Shown here piece by piece: positions 25,801 through 32,371 of a DNA stretch of 64,000 nucleotides. Position numbers and translations under genes: made by a program. Every line of letters begins with the position of its first letter. Positions within the stretch are counted from its first letter, which is position 1. The stretch is from the NCBI GenBank assembly GCA_937910305.1, contig CALEPS010000140.1:1-64000 (forward strand), given 5' to 3'. Origin of the DNA: an uncultured Bacteroidales bacterium. GTDB lineage: Bacteria; Bacteroidota; Bacteroidia; Bacteroidales; Paludibacteraceae. The notes below the pieces were generated by a model. The model did no database searches. It worked only from the letters and a program-made list of their open reading frames with translations, and was not told the DNA's origin.

Positions 25801-28800
25801 GGTTATCGAAAACGAGATATTGAAGGCGATGATGGATGGCAGTCAAAAGTCAAAAGTCGAAAGTCAAAAGACTCCTTCTACTTTGAGCGAAGCGGTCTCA
25901 TTCCCTCTCAGCCACGCGCAGACAGGCGTCTATTTCGAGTGTATGAAGAACCCCACTTCAACACTATATAATATTCCCATGCGCGCGCGATTACCGGAGG
26001 GCGTCCGTGCGGAGGAACTGCGTGCAGCAGTGGAACAAGTCGTTCGAAACCACCCGGAGCTGTTTGTACACTTCCTGACAAACGAGACCGGAGTGGAGCA
26101 ACTGATAGACAAAAGTCAAGAGCTGAGGCTGGAGACGATTGACTTGCAAGAAGCGCAGTTGGATGCCTATCGTGCGGAGTTCGTGCAGCCCTTCAATCTC
26201 TCGAAAGACCAACTCTTCCGGTTCAGCATCGTGCAGACCGAAAAGGCTCTGTATCTCTATTGCGACATGCACCATTTGGTATGCGACGGCGCTTCGTATG
26301 ATGTGTTCTTCAATGAGTTGTGCGCATTGCTGAACGGCGGGACCATCGAACCGGAAATGTGCTCTTATGCCGAGTTCGTGGCGGATGAACAGGCCGCAGA
26401 GGATAGCGCGGAATACGCAGCAGCCAAAGAGTTCTTCCACTCGCAGTTGGCAGAAGTGGAGGGCGTGACGGAGTTACCGGCGGACCTGACCAACCCTAAA
26501 GACGGCGAGATAGGGCAGGTTTATGCGCCAATGAATCTGCAGGCAGCCGAGCAGGTGGCAAAAACCGCAGGCGTGACAGCGGCCGGCGCAACACTCGCGG
26601 CAGTATTCTACACGCTCTCGCGGTTCGCGAACAACGACGACCTCTGTATCACCACTATCTCCAACGGCCGGAGCAACCTCAAGATGGCGAACACGATTGG
26701 CATGATGGTAAACACGCTTGCATTGAGCAGCAAGATAGGCACGCAGAGCGTAGAGCAGTTCGTTCGGGAGACAGGCGGAAAATTCGAGCAGACACTCTCC
26801 CATGAGAACTATCCGTTTGCACAGATAGCCGCCGACTACGACCTGACAGCAGAAATCATGTACGCCTACCAGCTCGGCGTCCTTTCCGAATACAAGGTGA
26901 AGGGACAGGCGGTTGAGACGGAGAACATGGAACTGAATGTGCCGAAGTTCAAGATTGCGTTCTATATCGTGGAGGTGGATGGCAAACCTTCTGTGGCGAT
27001 TGAGTACGACAACGGCCGTTACAGCCGCGAGATGATGCAGAGCCTCGCGCAGTCGGTTAGCAATGCCGTGAGTGCGTTCGCCAAGGATACCAAAGCCCCG
27101 TTGCGCTCCGTCTCGCTGATGGACGAGCAACAGACAGCGCTGCTGGATAGTTTCAACGAGACCCATGTGGACTATGATGACACGCAGACCATACTCTCGC
27201 TCTTCAAAACGCAGGTGGCGAAGACGCCGGATAACATCGCCATCATCTTCCGCGACAAACGAATCACCTACCGCGAGTTAGATGAGATAACCGACCGCAT
27301 AGCCGCCGGGCTGCACCCGACAACGAATGTCATTTCCATCAAAGTGGAACGCTCCGAATGGATGACTATCGGCGCGCTCTCCGTGCTCAAAACAGGTTGT
27401 GCATACATGCCGCTCGACCCCTCTTACCCGGAAGAGCGACTCAATTATATGCAGCAGGACGGCAACAGCTGCATGCTGCTGACAGAGAAAGAGTTAGAGA
27501 AACTGAGTCAAAAGTCAATAGTCGAAAGTCAAAAGCATTCAGCAATCAGCATTCAGCCATCAGATTTATTTATCCTTCTCTATACTTCCGGTTCGACGGG
27601 TGTGCCGAAGGGCGTGATGCTGGAGCATCGTAACCTCGTGGCGTTCTGCCACTGGTACCACCGTTATTACGACCTGCACGCCGGCGACAAAGTGGCGGCA
27701 TATGCTTCGTTCGGTTTCGATGCCAATATGATGGATATGTACCCGGCACTGACCTGCGGAGCGGCGGTTTGCATCATCCCCGAAGACATGCGACTGAACC
27801 TGCCGGAGTTGGGACGTTATTTTGACCAAGAGGGAGTGACCCACTCGTTCATGACCACACAGATCGGATTCCAGTTCGCTACGAATATAGAGTGCCATAG
27901 TCTGAGACATCTGTCTGTGGGCGGTGAAGCACTGGCTGCCCTCACGCCGCCAACCAACTACAAGATGCACAACGGCTATGGTCCGACCGAGTGTACTATC
28001 TTCACCACCACCTATTGTCTGGACGGCTATGAACAGCATATCCCTATCGGCAAGCCGCTGGATAATCTGCAACTGTTCGTCATGGATACCGACGGTCAGC
28101 GTCTGCCGCTCGGTGCCGCAGGCGAGTTATGGGTCAGTGGCCCGCAAGTAGGACGCGGTTACCTGAACCTGCCCGAAAAGACCGCAGAGACGTTTGTAGA
28201 AGTACCAAGTGACCAAGTACCAAGAGACCAAGTACCAAGTACTAAGGTGCGTTGTTACCGAACCGGAGATATTGTACGATACCTGCCGGACGGCAACATT
28301 CAGTTTGTAGGGCGGCGCGACGGACAAGTCAAGATCCGCGGGTTCCGTATCGAGCTGAAAGAGGTGGAGACGGTGATACGTCAGTTCCCCGGTATCAAAG
28401 ATGCTACCGTGCAGGCGTTCGATTACCCCAACGGCGGTAAGTTTATCGCGGCATATATCGTCAGCGACGAGAAGATAGATGTGCAGGCGCTCAATGCCTT
28501 CATCCGCGAGACCAAACCGCCATACATGGTGCCTGCTGCTACGATGCAGATTGACGCTATTCCGCTTAACCAGAACCAGAAAGTGAATAGGAAAGCGTTA
28601 CCGCTTCCTAAGGTACAAAGGGACCAAGTACCAAGTACAATAGTAGAACCCGCCAACGAGACCGAAAAACTGTTTGCGGACATCTTTGCGAATGTCTTGA
28701 GCCTGGAGAAAGTAGGTGCGACGGATAGCTTCTTCGATCTGGGCGGCACGTCGCTCATGGTGACACGCGTCATCATCGAGGCGGAGAAAGGCGGACAGCA

Positions 28801-30103
28801 CATCGCTTATGCCGACCTCTTCAGCCATCCTACGCCGCGGCAGTTGGCGCAGATGGTAAATGGCAAAACGGAAAATGACAGCGACGCACCCGATACGGTC
28901 ATTACGGATTTTGATTATGAACCCATCAACGCACTGCTCCAAAAGAACACCTTGACCACCTTCCTAAATGGTCAAATGGTAAATGACAAAATGGTAAATG
29001 GCTTAGGTCATGTTCTTCTTACCGGTGCCACAGGTTTCCTCGGTATCCATGTGCTCAAAGAACTCATCGACTCCGATGCTGAGACAATCACCTGCCTTGT
29101 GCGCGGCAAGGACCGGCATGATGCCGAGCGTCGTGTGCGCAACTTGCTGTTCTACTATTTCAGCCATCGTTTCGACGACCTCTTTGGCAAGCGTTTGTTC
29201 GTCATCAACGGCGATGTGACGAATGATTTCAGCCATCTGCTTTCAGATATCAGCATTCAGACCGTCTTCAACTGCGCCGCGAACGTAAAGCATTTCTCCA
29301 AAGGCACGGATATTGAGGATGTGAATATCGGCGGTGCACAACGCTGCGTGGACTTCTGTCTGGCTACCGGTGCACGGCTCGTGCATGTGTCCACCACCTC
29401 CACCGGAGGTATCTGGATCGGGAATAATGTGCCTGCACCTGTCCTGACGGAGCGGAATATCTATTTCGGTCAGTATCTGGGCAACCAGTATATGCACTCG
29501 AAGTTCCTTGCCGACCGCCTTATTCTGGACGCTGTGGCGCATAAGGGGCTCAAGGCAAAGATTATGCGGGTGGGTAATCTCGCGGCACGCAGTTATGACG
29601 GCGAGTTCCAAGTCAATTTCTCCACCAACAGCTATATGGGCCGTATCAAGATCTTCCATATGTTAGGCTGCTGCCCCTATGAGCAGTACGACTCGCCTAC
29701 CGAGTTCTCGCCTATCAACGAGACGGCGCGGGCTATCGTTCTGTTGGCTACGACTCCGGATGACTGTACGGTCTTCCAGCCTTACAACACCCATACGCGC
29801 TTGTTGGGCGATGTGCTGAACGAGTTGAAGAAAATAGGTACGGATATACGTTTTGTCGAGTCTATGGAGTTCGGCGCGTTGGTACAGCAAGCCGCCGCGG
29901 ATCCTAAGAAAGCAGCCCTGCTGACCACTATGCTCGCCTATCAGAACATGGCGAACGGACAGCCTTCGAAGCAAGTGGACCGTGATAACGAGTACACCTC
30001 GCAAGTGCTGTTGCGCCTTGGCTTCCGGTGGAGCGTACCTGACAGCGAATATATCGCCAGAATGCTATTGGCTATCAGTCAGTTAGGATTCTTTGACCTA
30101 TGA
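22826..30103 (+). CDS. Dimodular NRPS with terminal thioester reductase (C-A-T-C-A-T-R)
   Basis: A 2425-residue synthetase. C1 has H-H-V-I-S-D-G near residue 134. A1 has Y-T-S-G-T-T-G-T-P-K-G near 573 and Y-K-T-G-D. T1 carries Ser in V-G-L-S-S-I near 960. C2 has H-H-L-V-C-D-G near 1149. A2 has Y-T-S-G-S-T-G-V-P-K-G near 1585 and Y-R-T-G-D. T2 is F-F-D-L-G-G-T-S-L near 1976. The reductase (T-G-A-T-G-F-L-G near 2065, to the end) releases the product as an aldehyde. Both adenylation Lys residues (N-Q-K-V-N-R-K) are present. The N-terminal C domain suggests acylation of the first residue. By analogy with reductase-terminated gut NRPSs, an N-acyl dipeptide aldehyde or derived pyrazinone is likely. 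Read by eye, the pocket begins D-A-M-F in both modules. About twelve in-frame short repeats interrupt loops and linkers. No phosphopantetheinyl transferase gene is in the window. Confidence 0.93.
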   Translation: MRSPLSQAQLGVYYACEASVDDVRNYQNPVLLPLPGDTDTKRVQQAVYDALCAHPYILGHIEPDGENLTPVLSYGEGKTPVVEVRTVSEAEWKEVQKTFARTMDIHGERLYRAEIYQMVNGKCPNGKYLYLDLHHVISDGFSMTVLLRDISRAYEGKALSGELMDGAAIAQAEAAQRADEAQMTAVREWYAREFADAAEIDSLPIPAPSLEGRDGEGFVYRSYPLTVTKEEVQAIEKRFGSKESVIMQAAWGLLLAAYSAEEKASYCTAFFGRTDRRTWGSVTMMVHTLPVFLNWSNQPSAVSLQQLLAGMDAQLQQTQKYRYYAYPDAVRDLGLNNQVMFVYQGPVINDKRSLRLGEQLVPFVDLRKPTPGWKLCAELLEADAQYLLKLSYSEADYSDAFMQELAKTYSRILRSMVTAENVSEMEYCDEEQIKWLDLRNPEKGPSDQVPSTKDSLVERFQKHATEQPDAICVVAGDVRLTYAEVDRLTDELSLKLKDESLEKVESEKYVVYPCGEHVMGYSVPRNEQMVIVPLAIAKAGFTAMPLDSSYPAERLEFMRQDAAKYEGGDAFILLYTSGTTGTPKGVMLSEQNILAFCDYHTHHIDLTPESRYATYAGYGFDAYMMDLWGCMYAGAAIYVIGEDIRFDLDGIYDYFVKEGITHSFMTTQVGTQMAINYPEIPGFQCLGVGGEKLMSLNPPSYHLWNGYGPTECTVYVSSFRVEKNEPNIPIGYPNDTAELFIVNKNGKRVPWGAAGELLIAGPQVGIGYLNQPERTAEAFVEVPSNKLPGTKVRVYKTGDIVRYRQDGAIEFVGRRDGQVKIRGFRIELKEVEAVIRQFEGIKDATVQAFDFPEGGGKFIAAYIVSDQQIDIQALNAFIMDRKPPYMVPTVTMQIDAIPLNQNQKVNRKALPLPKVQGDDVQCTKEATPLNVLEEQLRDMVAGIVGNSDFGIMTDLRYVGLSSISAIKLATQVYKRFGVQLDAKLLIKGANIQVIENEILKAMMDGSQKSKVESQKTPSTLSEAVSFPLSHAQTGVYFECMKNPTSTLYNIPMRARLPEGVRAEELRAAVEQVVRNHPELFVHFLTNETGVEQLIDKSQELRLETIDLQEAQLDAYRAEFVQPFNLSKDQLFRFSIVQTEKALYLYCDMHHLVCDGASYDVFFNELCALLNGGTIEPEMCSYAEFVADEQAAEDSAEYAAAKEFFHSQLAEVEGVTELPADLTNPKDGEIGQVYAPMNLQAAEQVAKTAGVTAAGATLAAVFYTLSRFANNDDLCITTISNGRSNLKMANTIGMMVNTLALSSKIGTQSVEQFVRETGGKFEQTLSHENYPFAQIAADYDLTAEIMYAYQLGVLSEYKVKGQAVETENMELNVPKFKIAFYIVEVDGKPSVAIEYDNGRYSREMMQSLAQSVSNAVSAFAKDTKAPLRSVSLMDEQQTALLDSFNETHVDYDDTQTILSLFKTQVAKTPDNIAIIFRDKRITYRELDEITDRIAAGLHPTTNVISIKVERSEWMTIGALSVLKTGCAYMPLDPSYPEERLNYMQQDGNSCMLLTEKELEKLSQKSIVESQKHSAISIQPSDLFILLYTSGSTGVPKGVMLEHRNLVAFCHWYHRYYDLHAGDKVAAYASFGFDANMMDMYPALTCGAAVCIIPEDMRLNLPELGRYFDQEGVTHSFMTTQIGFQFATNIECHSLRHLSVGGEALAALTPPTNYKMHNGYGPTECTIFTTTYCLDGYEQHIPIGKPLDNLQLFVMDTDGQRLPLGAAGELWVSGPQVGRGYLNLPEKTAETFVEVPSDQVPRDQVPSTKVRCYRTGDIVRYLPDGNIQFVGRRDGQVKIRGFRIELKEVETVIRQFPGIKDATVQAFDYPNGGKFIAAYIVSDEKIDVQALNAFIRETKPPYMVPAATMQIDAIPLNQNQKVNRKALPLPKVQRDQVPSTIVEPANETEKLFADIFANVLSLEKVGATDSFFDLGGTSLMVTRVIIEAEKGGQHIAYADLFSHPTPRQLAQMVNGKTENDSDAPDTVITDFDYEPINALLQKNTLTTFLNGQMVNDKMVNGLGHVLLTGATGFLGIHVLKELIDSDAETITCLVRGKDRHDAERRVRNLLFYYFSHRFDDLFGKRLFVINGDVTNDFSHLLSDISIQTVFNCAANVKHFSKGTDIEDVNIGGAQRCVDFCLATGARLVHVSTTSTGGIWIGNNVPAPVLTERNIYFGQYLGNQYMHSKFLADRLILDAVAHKGLKAKIMRVGNLAARSYDGEFQVNFSTNSYMGRIKIFHMLGCCPYEQYDSPTEFSPINETARAIVLLATTPDDCTVFQPYNTHTRLLGDVLNELKKIGTDIRFVESMEFGALVQQAAADPKKAALLTTMLAYQNMANGQPSKQVDRDNEYTSQVLLRLGFRWSVPDSEYIARMLLAISQLGFFDL
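23019..23062 (-). repeat. Hairpin/G-rich element in C1, opposite orientation
   Basis: The complement reads TTTTCCCCTCTCCATAAGAG then AGAACCGGGGTTAGG. It is translated as E-N-L-T-P-V-L-S-Y-G-E-G-K. It resembles the other CCCTCC hairpin elements in reverse. Confidence 0.5.
23173..23215 (+). repeat. In-frame ATGGTAA repeat in C1
   Basis: AAATGGTAAATGGTAAATG then TCCCAATGGTAAATATC encodes M-V-N-G-K-C-P-N-G-K-Y. It precedes the strand that carries the condensation active site. Confidence 0.75.
23443..23480 (+). repeat. In-frame hairpin/G-rich element in C1
   Basis: GGCTCCCTCCCTTGAGGGGA then GGGATGGGGAGGGGTTTG encodes P-S-L-E-G-R-D-G-E-G-F. Confidence 0.8.
24154..24185 (+). repeat. In-frame ACCAAGT repeat in C1-A1 linker
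   Basis: GGGACCAAGTGACCAAGTAC then CAAGTACCAAGG encodes G-P-S-D-Q-V-P-S-T-K. It sits exactly between the condensation and adenylation domains. Confidence 0.85.
25168..25199 (+). repeat. Degenerate in-frame ACCAAGT repeat in A1
   Basis: AAGTTCCAAGTAACAAACTA then CCAGGTACAAAGG encodes V-P-S-N-K-L-P-G-T-K. The homologous loop of A2 holds a longer copy. Confidence 0.65.
25566..25598 (+). repeat. Degenerate ACCAAGT-like repeat in A1-T1 linker
   Basis: AAAGTACAAGGGGACGATGT then ACAATGTACGAAGG. It occupies the position matching the A2-T2 linker repeat. Confidence 0.55.
25841..25870 (+). repeat. In-frame GTCAAAA repeat in T1-C2 linker
   Basis: Four heptamers (AGTCAAA, AGTCAAA, AGTCGAA, AGTCAAA) encode S-Q-K-S-K-V-E-S-Q-K. 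Confidence 0.85.
27505..27564 (+). repeat. In-frame GTCAAAA plus CAGCATT repeats in A2
   Basis: A GTCAAAA/GTCGAAA array runs into ATTCAGCAATCAGCATTCAG. It encodes S-Q-K-S-I-V-E-S-Q-K-H-S-A-I-S-I-Q-P, just before the A3 core motif of the domain. Confidence 0.8.
28200..28247 (+). repeat. In-frame ACCAAGT array in A2
   Basis: Six to seven units encode V-P-S-D-Q-V-P-R-D-Q-V-P-S-T-K. It lies in the loop before the Y-R-T-G-D core. Confidence 0.85.
28611..28642 (+). repeat. In-frame ACCAAGT repeat in A2-T2 linker
   Basis: AGGTACAAAGGGACCAAGTA then CCAAGTACAATA encodes V-Q-R-D-Q-V-P-S-T-I. Confidence 0.8.
28968..29008 (+). repeat. In-frame ATGGTAA repeat in T2-R linker
   Basis: AAATGGTCAAATGGTAAATG then ACAAAATGGTAAATGGC encodes N-G-Q-M-V-N-D-K-M-V-N-G. 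It lies immediately before the reductase nucleotide-binding motif. A shorter copy is at about 28852. Confidence 0.8.
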
Positions 30104-30121
30104 TCCCAACTCGTCCATTTC

Positions 30122-31168
30122 TTACAAAAGCTGGATCAAAGCGAGAGCCGTCATGGCTTCTACGACGGGCACGGCGCGTACAGCGACGCAAGCATCATGG
30201 CGACCGACCTTGGTACTTGGTACTTTGTCCCTTTGTCCCTTAGCCAGCGCTTTTGGGGTTGTGGGTGTGGGTTTGAAGACGCAGCGGAAGGTGATATCCG
30301 TGCCGTCTGCTATGCCGCCCGCAATGCCTCCGGAGATATGATTGATAGCGGAGCCGGGTTGCGTCACACCTTCAAAACCGGTGCCGTACTCGAATCCTTT
30401 GCAGGCATTGATGCTCATGACAGCAAAAGCCAGTTCCGCCTGCAGTTTGTTGAAGATCGGTTCGCCTACTCCTGCCTGCAGTCCCTTGATGCGGCATTCT
30501 ATGATTCCGCCTATCGAGTCGCCGTCACGTTTGTATGCGGCGATGGTCTCAGCGAATTGGGCAGGGTCGGTCTCTGCGCCTACCTGGATCAAAGCGGCAT
30601 GGATAGTGATGCCTTTGAGCCGCAAGGCTTGTTTGGCGATACATCCGGCGACCACGCGTCCTGCCGTCTCGCGCGCCGAAGCCCTGCCGCCGCCACGCCA
30701 GTCGCGGATACCGTATTTCTGCTCGTAGGTCTTGTCGGCATGTCCGGTGCGGTAGGAGTGTTTGAGAAATTCGTAGTCTTCGGGCCGTGCATCTTTATTG
30801 CGGATGAGGAATGCAATGGGGGTGCCTAAGGTGGTTAGTCCTTGGTCCTTGGTCACTTGGTCACTTGGTACTTGGTCACTTGGTACTTGGTCACTTGGTC
30901 CTTGGTCCTTGGTCACTTGGTCACTTTCTATGACTCCGGAGAGCCATTCCACTTCGTCGGGTTCACGCAGTGCGCGGGGTGAGACTCCTTGGTACTTGGT
31001 ACTTTGTCCCTTTGTCCCTTTCCCGGCTCTCCTTTCCAACTCCTCGCGGATCATTGCAAAATCTATATGCAGACCGGCAGGCACACCGTCCAGCACACCG
31101 CCTATCGCCGCTCCGTGCGACTCACCAAAGCTGGTGAAACTCCATTTGTCTCCAAAAACATTCGCCAT
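30122..31168 (-). CDS. aroC: Chorismate synthase with in-frame repeat insertions
   Basis: Chorismate synthase, last step of the shikimate pathway: G-x-x-F-G-E-S-H-G-A near the start, R-x-G-x-G-R-A-S-A-R-E-T, S-I-G-G-I-I-E-C, S-I-N-A-C-K-G-F-E-Y-G-x-G-F, S-G-G-I-A-G-G-I and G-R-H-D-A-C-V-A-V-R-A-V-P-V-V-E-A-M. The length (348) is near normal only because ACCAAGT-type insertions (about residues 49-61, 81-112 and 309-321) are balanced by a shortened loop before S-G-G. The insert at 81-112 lies at L-S-G-V-I-E/T-L-G-T-P-I, close to a conserved loop, so activity is uncertain. I start at M-A-N-V-F-G; the frame runs ten codons further up. Confidence 0.9.
   Translation of the reverse strand: MANVFGDKWSFTSFGESHGAAIGGVLDGVPAGLHIDFAMIREELERRAGKGTKGQSTKYQGVSPRALREPDEVEWLSGVIESDQVTKDQGPSDQVPSDQVPSDQVTKDQGLTTLGTPIAFLIRNKDARPEDYEFLKHSYRTGHADKTYEQKYGIRDWRGGGRASARETAGRVVAGCIAKQALRLKGITIHAALIQVGAETDPAQFAETIAAYKRDGDSIGGIIECRIKGLQAGVGEPIFNKLQAELAFAVMSINACKGFEYGTGFEGVTQPGSAINHISGGIAGGIADGTDITFRCVFKPTPTTPKALAKGQRDKVPSTKVGRHDACVAVRAVPVVEAMTALALIQLL
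30207..30242 (-). repeat. In-frame ACCAAGT-type repeat in aroC (3' part)
   Basis: On the coding strand it encodes K-G-Q-R-D-K-V-P-S-T-K-V. It replaces part of the loop before the conserved G-R-H-D motif. Confidence 0.8.
30832..30927 (-). repeat. Longest ACCAAGT array, in frame in aroC
   Basis: About 13 heptamers (GACCAAGT, TACCAAGT, GACCAAGG variants on the coding strand) encode repeated S-D-Q-V-P and T-K-D-Q-G units. This is the largest block of the family in the window. Confidence 0.9.
30986..31022 (-). repeat. In-frame ACCAAGT-type repeat in aroC (5' part)
   Basis: It encodes K-G-T-K-G-Q-S-T-K-Y-Q-G-V. It occupies the place of the usual R-P-G-Q-S loop of chorismate synthase. Confidence 0.75.
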
Positions 31169-31195
31169 AGGCATGAAATTTGTATAAATCCTTTG

Positions 31196-31226
31196 CAAAA
31201 GTAGTAAAAAGTTTGCATATATGCAA
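31196..31226 (-). promoter_or_regulatory. Promoter for aroC
   Basis: On the minus strand: TTG, 20 bases, TACTTTTG, close to the aroC start codon. It overlaps the divergent promoter. Confidence 0.65.
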
Positions 31227-31243
31227 AAAAAGTTGTAATTTTG
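31213..31243 (+). promoter_or_regulatory. Promoter for the PCMD-domain protein
   Basis: TTG, 20 bases, TAATTTTG, ending 17 bases before the start codon. Confidence 0.6.
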
Positions 31244-31260
31244 TAGCGAAATTAATGCAT

Positions 31261-32349
31261 ATGAAAAGAAAAATCTTCGTACTGGCGCTTCTCGGCGCGT
31301 TTATGGGTGTGTCAGCCCAGCAATTGCCGGATCCTCATTTCGAGAGTTGGGGAGACAAATTCAATGGTGATATCCAGTTGACCCAATGGCACGGCTCGAA
31401 TGTCAATCAGGCGGGCTTTAAGTTCACTTTCTTATACCAGAAACCCGGCCGGTCGGGCTATTGTGCTTATGTGAAAGACCGCGCAGTGGGAATACCTAAG
31501 CTGGGTATCGGCGCGACGGGTCCCGGTTATGTGTCATTAGGCCAGCCGTGGCAGTACCTGAAAGGGCTGAACGTGAACGGCGCTACCGCCGGAACGGAAG
31601 GAGGAATCGCGTGGACCCACCGGCCAGACACGATGAGTGTGTGGATCAAGCGTGTCGGACCTAAGACCAACGACGAAGATTTTCATCTGCTGTTCTATTC
31701 ATGGCAGGGCACATCCAAGAGCAGCCAATACAAGAACAAGAAAGGTACAGCCACCACGACCGAGCGCATCAACGAGGAATCGGATATCCGACGCGCAACA
31801 GACGGCAATGAGTTCGGCGTGGAACAGCCGGCGAAGCAGATAGCCGAAGGATGGCACCGTGCACGTGCCAAATACGAGGAGTGGACCCGGATCAAAGTGC
31901 CTATTTTCTATATGAGTAATGCCAAACCATCCATGTGCAATGTGATCTTCTCCGCCGGCAACTACCCTGCCTTCCGGGCTAATGACGGTATATACGACGG
32001 CAATGCGCTCTACGTGGACGACGTGGAACTGATCTATTCTTCCAAAATAGACAAACTGCTGGTCAACGGCAAAGAGTGGAAGGATTTTGACCCCAATACC
32101 GCCAAGGAACAGGTGTACAAGCTGTCAGAGATCAGCTCTCAGCCGTCGGAGATTCAGATAGCGGGCTACCGCGGTATTGGCACTCTCACCAATATGAAAG
32201 GCGAGAAAGCACGTTTCAACGGACGCAAACTGGATAGCCAGGAAATGACGGTTGTTCCCGGTGAGATCAACGGCAAGCCATGGGTGATCACCGTCAAGGC
32301 GGAAGACGGAAGCAGTACGCACGTGTACAAATTAAAAATTCAAAATTAA
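31261..32349 (+). CDS. Secreted PCMD-domain protein
   Basis: A signal peptide (residues 1-20, cleavage after V-S-A-Q) is followed by a 340-residue beta-rich protein with the pattern of the putative carbohydrate metabolism domain found in Bacteroidota (L-P-D-P-H-F-E-S-W-G, P-G-R-S-G-Y-C-A-Y, D-T-M-S-V-W-I-K, F-Y-M-S-N-A-K-P-S, D-G-N-A-L-Y-V-D-D-V-E-L-I-Y). The C-terminal 90 residues form a second beta domain. The family often accompanies glycan-use or surface lipoprotein genes; no enzyme activity is known. The final residues and stop codon are made by an AAATTAAAAATTC repeat array. Start chosen by signal peptide and promoter. Confidence 0.75.
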   Translation: MKRKIFVLALLGAFMGVSAQQLPDPHFESWGDKFNGDIQLTQWHGSNVNQAGFKFTFLYQKPGRSGYCAYVKDRAVGIPKLGIGATGPGYVSLGQPWQYLKGLNVNGATAGTEGGIAWTHRPDTMSVWIKRVGPKTNDEDFHLLFYSWQGTSKSSQYKNKKGTATTTERINEESDIRRATDGNEFGVEQPAKQIAEGWHRARAKYEEWTRIKVPIFYMSNAKPSMCNVIFSAGNYPAFRANDGIYDGNALYVDDVELIYSSKIDKLLVNGKEWKDFDPNTAKEQVYKLSEISSQPSEIQIAGYRGIGTLTNMKGEKARFNGRKLDSQEMTVVPGEINGKPWVITVKAEDGSSTHVYKLKIQN

Positions 32350-32368
32350 AAATTCAAAATTAAAAATA
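32328..32368. repeat. AAATTAA/AAATTCA array at gene junction
   Basis: AAATTAAAAATTCAAAATTA units run through the last codons of the PCMD gene to the start of the GT2 gene. The stop codon is supplied by the repeat. Confidence 0.75.
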
Positions 32369-32371
32369 GCG

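Noticed and set aside
30832..30927. Possible CRISPR-like array
   Set aside because: The unit is seven bases with no spacers and the block is translated within aroC.
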